Of a stretch of DNA of 64,000 nucleotides, positions 59,973 to 64,000 are shown one piece after another. The notes beneath the pieces are model-generated. The model was not told the DNA's origin. It worked only from the letters and a program-made list of their open reading frames with translations, and ran no database searches. The first letter of the stretch is position 1. Each line of letters opens with the position of its first letter. The stretch covers positions 1 to 64,000 of the forward strand of contig NZ_JBHSCW010000005.1 of NCBI RefSeq assembly GCF_042651425.1. Direction: 5' to 3'. The stretch comes from Fodinicurvata halophila. Lineage in GTDB: Bacteria > Pseudomonadota > Alphaproteobacteria > Kiloniellales > DSM-21159. The position numbers and the translations under genes are program-made.

Positions 59973-61338
59973 CTCTTACCTCCGGTATGTCCAGGATGTC
60001 GTTGAGGGTCTTGGTCAGGCGTTCGGCCATGAGGTCCACCTCGTCCAGTGTGATGGACAGCGGCGGGGCCAGCCCGATGACGTCGTCGGCAAAGGCCCGG
60101 AAGATCACGCCGTTGGCATAGCCGTGCTTTGCCAGGTGCTTGGCGATGCCCAGTTCCTGGGGCGGTTTTGTCTTCTCGGTCTTGTCGGTGACCAGTTCGA
60201 TACCTGCCAGCAGTCCGCGGGAGCGGACATCGCCGACCAGGGGGTGTTCGGCCAGTTCCCCCAAACGCTGTGAAAAGCGCTCGGCACTGCGCTGCCCATT
60301 GGCGAGAATGCCGCCCTCGGTGTAGAGCCGCAGGACTTCCAGGCCCACGGCCGCACTGACGGGATGACCGGAATAGGTGAAGCCGTGGCCGACAGGTGCG
60401 TTTGCCTTCGCGTTATCGGCGATGGTCCGATAGAAGGGCTCCGACAGCAGGACCGCGCCCATGGGCGAATAGCCGGCGGTCAGCCCCTTGGCCAGTGTCA
60501 TGATGTCCGGGGTGATCTCTTCGCCCTCGCAGGCAAACATGGGGCCGGTACGCCCGAAGCCCGTGATCACTTCGTCGGCGATGAAGAGGATATCCAGACG
60601 GTGGCAGGCGTCGCGCATGGCCTTGAGCCAACCTGTCGGGGGCACGATGACGCCGCCCGATCCCTGGATCGGCTCGGCGATGAAGGCGGCGACCTTGTCG
60701 GCGCCGAGTTCCGCAACCTTCGACTCCAGCTCGGCGACGCTGTCCCGGATGACCCTCTCCGGATCCTCCCCTTCAGGATGGCGATAGGGGTAGGGAGACG
60801 AGATGTAATGCTGCCAGGGCAGGGGCAGGTCGAAGCCCTCGTGGAAGACGGGCAGGGCGGTCAGGCCCGAGCCGACCGAGGAAGAGCCGTGATAACCGCG
60901 CTTGAGCGAGATGAAGTGCTTCTTCTCCGGCTGGTCGGTGAAGTTGTAATAGGCGCGCACCAGCTTGACGGCGGAATCCACAGCATCGGACCCGCCGAGG
61001 GTAAAGAAGGCATGATTCAGGTCGCCCGGAGCCAACTCGGCCAGGCGTGTTGCCAGGCGAATGGCGGGTTCGCTGGAGAAGTGGAAATAGCCTGTGGCAT
61101 AGGGCAGGCGTCGCATCTGTTCGGCGGCGACCTCGACGATGCTTTCGTGACCGTAGCCGACATTGACACACCAGAGACCGGCAAAGGCATCCAGCGACTC
61201 ATGGCCTGCGCTGTCAGTGACGAAGACCCCCTGGGCCTTCTCCAGTACGGTGGCTCCGGTTTCCTCGTGGCCGCGCCAGGAGATGACGGGGTGGACCAGA
61301 TGCTCCCGGTCGAGTTCGATCAGGGAATTGGACAGCAT
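59959..61338 (-). CDS. Class III aminotransferase (omega-amino acid/amine:pyruvate type)
   Basis: A 459-residue PLP enzyme. The PLP-phosphate cup is TLGGSDAVDSAVKLVRAYY (about 108-126), the aromatic/Gly turn is KRGYHGSSSVGSG, the ring Asp is in LFIADEVITGFGRTG (about 246-260) and the Schiff-base Lys is in TLAKGLTAGYSPMGA (about 277-291). It moves an amino group from an omega-amino acid or amine to pyruvate or 2-oxoglutarate. ATG 61338 is preferred over an upstream start at 61362 because AGAGG lies just before it. It is encoded just downstream of a GntR regulator. Confidence 0.92.
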   Translation of the reverse strand: MLSNSLIELDREHLVHPVISWRGHEETGATVLEKAQGVFVTDSAGHESLDAFAGLWCVNVGYGHESIVEVAAEQMRRLPYATGYFHFSSEPAIRLATRLAELAPGDLNHAFFTLGGSDAVDSAVKLVRAYYNFTDQPEKKHFISLKRGYHGSSSVGSGLTALPVFHEGFDLPLPWQHYISSPYPYRHPEGEDPERVIRDSVAELESKVAELGADKVAAFIAEPIQGSGGVIVPPTGWLKAMRDACHRLDILFIADEVITGFGRTGPMFACEGEEITPDIMTLAKGLTAGYSPMGAVLLSEPFYRTIADNAKANAPVGHGFTYSGHPVSAAVGLEVLRLYTEGGILANGQRSAERFSQRLGELAEHPLVGDVRSRGLLAGIELVTDKTEKTKPPQELGIAKHLAKHGYANGVIFRAFADDVIGLAPPLSITLDEVDLMAERLTKTLNDILDIPEVRDAID

Positions 61339-61478
61339 GGAAAACCTCTTTCTGTGATGCATGCCCAGTCTAGGGCCTCATGGCAGAACAGCCTGCCGAA
61401 GTTGGACTGCGGGAGCGCAATCTCTGTTCTTTCTCCATTCGTCCCCCGCAACTCCTGCCGTGCGAGGCGGCGCCAGGT

Positions 61479-62246
61479 CTAGATCGATTCGTCCGACAAC
61501 TCGCTTGCGTGAATGCTGCGGGTGGTGGGCGACAGGGCGGCCAGGGTCTGGGAAACGCGGTTGCGGAAGAGCGTGTTGTGCTCGCCAGCCAGTTCCTCTG
61601 CTTTTTCCGCATCGCGATTGCGGATGGCTTCGAAAATCTGGCGATGATCGTCGGCCGTGCGCTCCAGATGGGGCTTGAGCGGGGGAATCTCGCTATAGTG
61701 CTCGCTGAAGCAGACGCGGATGATGCGCAGGCCCTCGCACATCACGCGGTTGTAGGCGTGCTCCAGGAAGGGGTTGCGTGCCGCCGCCGCAATGGCGAGG
61801 TGGAAGCGATGGTTGGCTTCCGTGAGGTCGAGGCTGGCCTCGTCCGCCGCATGGACCTCGAAGCTCTTCAGCTCCTTCTCGATCTGGGTCAGGTCGTCGG
61901 GTTGGTGGCGAATGGCGGCAAGCTTCGTGATGGCCCGCTGAATCAGGTCCAGCGCCTCGAAAAAGCTGCGGAGGTTTGCCAGATCCAGTGGCGCGACGCG
62001 TGCGCCGCGGCCGCGCTGTATCGTGACGAGCCCTTCGGAGGCCAGGCGGATCAGGGCCTCGCGAACGGGTGTCCGGGAGAGATGCAGGAGGGCCACCAGC
62101 TGGCCTTCCTCGAGTTCCATGCCCGGCGGGAACTCAAGACTGAGTATGCGCCGACGGATTTCCGTGTAGGCCCGCTCTGCGCCCCCCAGTGAGGGGCCAC
62201 CGTTGTTCTTCCCCTCGGTATCTGCGTTCTTCTCCTTGCTATCCAA
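61479..62246 (-). CDS. GntR-family regulator (FadR/FCD subgroup)
   Basis: A 255-residue regulator with an N-terminal winged helix (about 20-85; AYTEIRRRILSLEFPPGMELEEGQLVALLHLSRTPVREALIRLASEGLV) and an FCD effector domain (about 95-235) with the Asp/His metal site (NHRFHLAI, HYSEIPPLKPHLERTADDHRQIFEAI). The start is a TTG: 62246 has GGAGG exactly seven bases upstream and is preferred to TTG 62261. It is divergent from a hydantoinase gene with a perfect palindrome between. It probably regulates both flanking units. Confidence 0.9.
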   Translation of the reverse strand: MDSKEKNADTEGKNNGGPSLGGAERAYTEIRRRILSLEFPPGMELEEGQLVALLHLSRTPVREALIRLASEGLVTIQRGRGARVAPLDLANLRSFFEALDLIQRAITKLAAIRHQPDDLTQIEKELKSFEVHAADEASLDLTEANHRFHLAIAAAARNPFLEHAYNRVMCEGLRIIRVCFSEHYSEIPPLKPHLERTADDHRQIFEAIRNRDAEKAEELAGEHNTLFRNRVSQTLAALSPTTRSIHASELSDESI

Positions 62247-62329
62247 ATCCTTTCCTCCCAAGCATATGGCGTCCGGATAATCGGAGAATCAAAGCCTTGC
62301 GTCCAGTGACAGGGTTTCTTGACGTCGTG

Positions 62330-62344
62330 TATACTTGAAGTATA
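62330..62344. promoter_or_regulatory. Candidate GntR operator
   Basis: TATACTT-G-AAGTATA, a perfect 7-1-7 palindrome between the GntR gene and the hydantoinase gene. Its short AT-rich form fits FadR-type operators. It lies 53 bases before ATG 62397. Confidence 0.55.
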
Positions 62345-62396
62345 TGCTCACCGCAACAAATCGCGAGAGCACCATAACAAAGGGTAACCTTCCCGC

Positions 62397-64000
62397 ATGG
62401 AGATGGACGAGGCCGCCACGGATTGGGTCGTTGGTGTGGATGTCGGTGGTACCTTCACGGACTTCTATGCCTTCGAGCGATCCAGCAAGACAATTCGGGT
62501 GCACAAGACGCCCTCCACCCCCGACAATCCCGCAAAGGCCATTATCGCAGGCCTCGAACATCTAGGCCAGAGTGGTGCCGTGCCGCTGGAGGCGGTGACG
62601 CGTCTTGCTCACGGCACGACCGTTGCCACCAATGCCCTGATCCAGCGCAAGGGTGGCACTGTTGCGGTCGTCACCACGCGTGGCTTTCGGGACCTTCTGG
62701 AGATCGGCCGACAGGTCCGCCCGAGGATGTACGACCTGAAAGCCGACTATCCACCCCCTCTGGCAAAGCGGGAACACCGCTTCGAGATCACGGAGCGCAT
62801 CGGCGCGGCCGGGGAGGTCGTTACGCCGCTGGACGAGTCCGAGATCGATGCGCTGGTGGAGCAGATCCGGGATATCGGAGCCCAGGCCTGTGCCGTCTGC
62901 TTGCTGTTCGCCTATGCCAATGCCGAGCACGAGCAGCGTATCGGCGAGATTCTGCGTGCGCGCCTGCCCGATGTAGCCATTTCGCTGTCCAGTGAGGTGC
63001 AGCCCGAATTCCGTGAATTCGAGCGTTTTTCCACCACGTTGCTGAACACCTATCTGCAGCCGGTCCTGAACAGTTACATGAGCCATCTGGAAAGCGAGCT
63101 GGCACGCCTTTCCCCGGATGCACATGTCGGCATCAATCAGTCGAGCGGCGGCCTGATGTCCATCGAACGGGCCCGTTCCTTCCCGATCCGTACGGCCCTG
63201 TCTGGCCCGGCCGCCGGTGCCATGGGTGCCATCCATGTGGCGGAGCTAGCGGATCGCCCCGATATCATCACGCTGGACATGGGTGGCACCAGTGCGGATG
63301 TCGCCCTGATTCGCAATCATGAAACCGATCTGTCCTTCGAGCGGGACGTGGCCGGTTTCCCCGTGCGACTGCCCATGGTGGACATCAATACCGTCGGCGC
63401 CGGCGGCGGCTCGATTGCCTGGTTCGACCGCGACGGCCTGCTCAAGGTCGGGCCGCTGAGTGCCGGCGCCGTTCCGGGGCCGGCCTGTTATGGTCGCGGT
63501 GGTACCGAGCCCACGGTGACCGATGCCAATGCCGTTCTTGGCCGCCTGTCCGTCCGTGGCCTGCTGGATGGGGCGATGACCCTGGATGTCGACGCCTCGC
63601 GCGAGGCAATCCGTCCGCTGGCCGAGCAGATGGGTTTTACCGTCGAGAAGACGGCCCAGGGAATCCTGGGTATTGTCACCGCCAACATGATGCGCGCCAT
63701 CCGGGCCATTTCCGTGGAACGCGGTCATGATCCGCGCGACTGTACCTTGATGCCCTTCGGCGGCGCCGGTCCGCTGCATGCCAATGCCGTGGCCCGGGCG
63801 CTTGGCATTCGCGAAGTGCTGGTGCCCTTCTCGCCCGGCATACTCTGTGCCCAGGGACTGGTGGTCGCTGACCTGAAGGAGGATTTCGTGCGCAGCCACC
63901 GTGTTGCGCTGACGCCCGAAAGCTTGTCCTCGTTGCAGGCCAGCCTGGATGACCTGGTCGAGGAGGCGCATCTCTGGTTCGATCACGAACAGGTTGATCC
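62397..64000 (+). CDS. hyuA: Hydantoinase/oxoprolinase A-type subunit (partial, runs off window)
   Basis: The 5' 534 codons of an ATP-dependent hydantoinase/5-oxoprolinase family gene; the 3' end is beyond the window. VVGVDVGGTFTDFYAFE (about 11-27) is the phosphate-binding loop of the actin-like ATPase fold. LAHGTTVATNALIQRKGG, SGPAAGAMGAIHVAE, ITLDMGGTSADVALI and LMPFGGAGPLHANAVARALG follow in the usual order. The enzyme opens cyclic amides (hydantoins, 5-oxoproline, N-methylhydantoin) or carboxylates ketones in the acetone carboxylase relatives. The B subunit is expected immediately downstream. Control by the divergent GntR regulator is likely. Confidence 0.92.
   Translation, partial: MEMDEAATDWVVGVDVGGTFTDFYAFERSSKTIRVHKTPSTPDNPAKAIIAGLEHLGQSGAVPLEAVTRLAHGTTVATNALIQRKGGTVAVVTTRGFRDLLEIGRQVRPRMYDLKADYPPPLAKREHRFEITERIGAAGEVVTPLDESEIDALVEQIRDIGAQACAVCLLFAYANAEHEQRIGEILRARLPDVAISLSSEVQPEFREFERFSTTLLNTYLQPVLNSYMSHLESELARLSPDAHVGINQSSGGLMSIERARSFPIRTALSGPAAGAMGAIHVAELADRPDIITLDMGGTSADVALIRNHETDLSFERDVAGFPVRLPMVDINTVGAGGGSIAWFDRDGLLKVGPLSAGAVPGPACYGRGGTEPTVTDANAVLGRLSVRGLLDGAMTLDVDASREAIRPLAEQMGFTVEKTAQGILGIVTANMMRAIRAISVERGHDPRDCTLMPFGGAGPLHANAVARALGIREVLVPFSPGILCAQGLVVADLKEDFVRSHRVALTPESLSSLQASLDDLVEEAHLWFDHEQVD

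Overview
The window is chromosomal DNA from a GC-rich bacterium, most likely an alphaproteobacterium. The evidence is a CCA-encoding initiator tRNA with an AGG/CCT anticodon stem, several TRAP and ABC solute-binding transporter operons, and Paa-like CoA-ester catabolic genes. A free-living, possibly halotolerant Rhodospirillales-type organism is only a guess. I see no rRNA, CRISPR array, prophage or intact insertion sequence.

Region 1 (1-6064): an initiator tRNA is followed by an AT-richer stretch with a large membrane protein that looks transferred (bacterial PH-like domain). Then come an EamA exporter, a PEP mutase/isocitrate lyase-family enzyme and a secreted protein with three peptidoglycan-binding repeats. 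Region 2 (6065-16244): a run of co-directional secreted proteins (a possible small lipoprotein, a helical-repeat protein, an SH3-like protein, a Met-rich protein and an 808-residue metzincin-type zinc protease with an Ig-like domain) forms a compact envelope cluster I cannot match to a described system. It is followed by a broken VapBC pair, a hydroxyacid dehydrogenase, a DUF421 protein and a paralogue of the SH3 protein.

Region 3 (16245-28857): a five-gene detoxification-like operon (secreted alpha/beta hydrolase, DUF1428, VOC, PhnB-like, GST) sits behind a perfect palindrome. Next is an IclR regulator divergent from a peptide-type ABC transporter operon that also encodes an M20 deacetylase and a creatininase-family amidohydrolase. 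One of its permeases carries an unusual extra periplasmic domain of about 130 residues. Region 4 (28858-40928): a TRAP transporter, an SDR, a PaaH-like dehydrogenase, an IclR regulator, an acyl-CoA ligase, three crotonase-fold proteins and a PcaF/PaaJ-like thiolase. Together they look like uptake, CoA activation and beta-oxidation of an organic acid. Matching palindromes (TTCCGC-N3-GCGGAA) stand before both halves, suggesting one IclR regulon. A UspA protein follows.

Region 5 (41045-49666): an orphan DctP-like binding protein diverges from a TorS-like hybrid kinase, with a convergent NarL-type regulator, a small HExxH protein and a 1193-residue multi-PAS hybrid kinase. Region 6 (50038-58718): a polar amino acid ABC operon, an RND efflux pair and a secreted hypothetical protein. 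Region 7 (58731-64000): a GntR-controlled set (class III aminotransferase, HAD dehalogenase, Lrp regulator) diverges from a hydantoinase/oxoprolinase gene that runs off the window.
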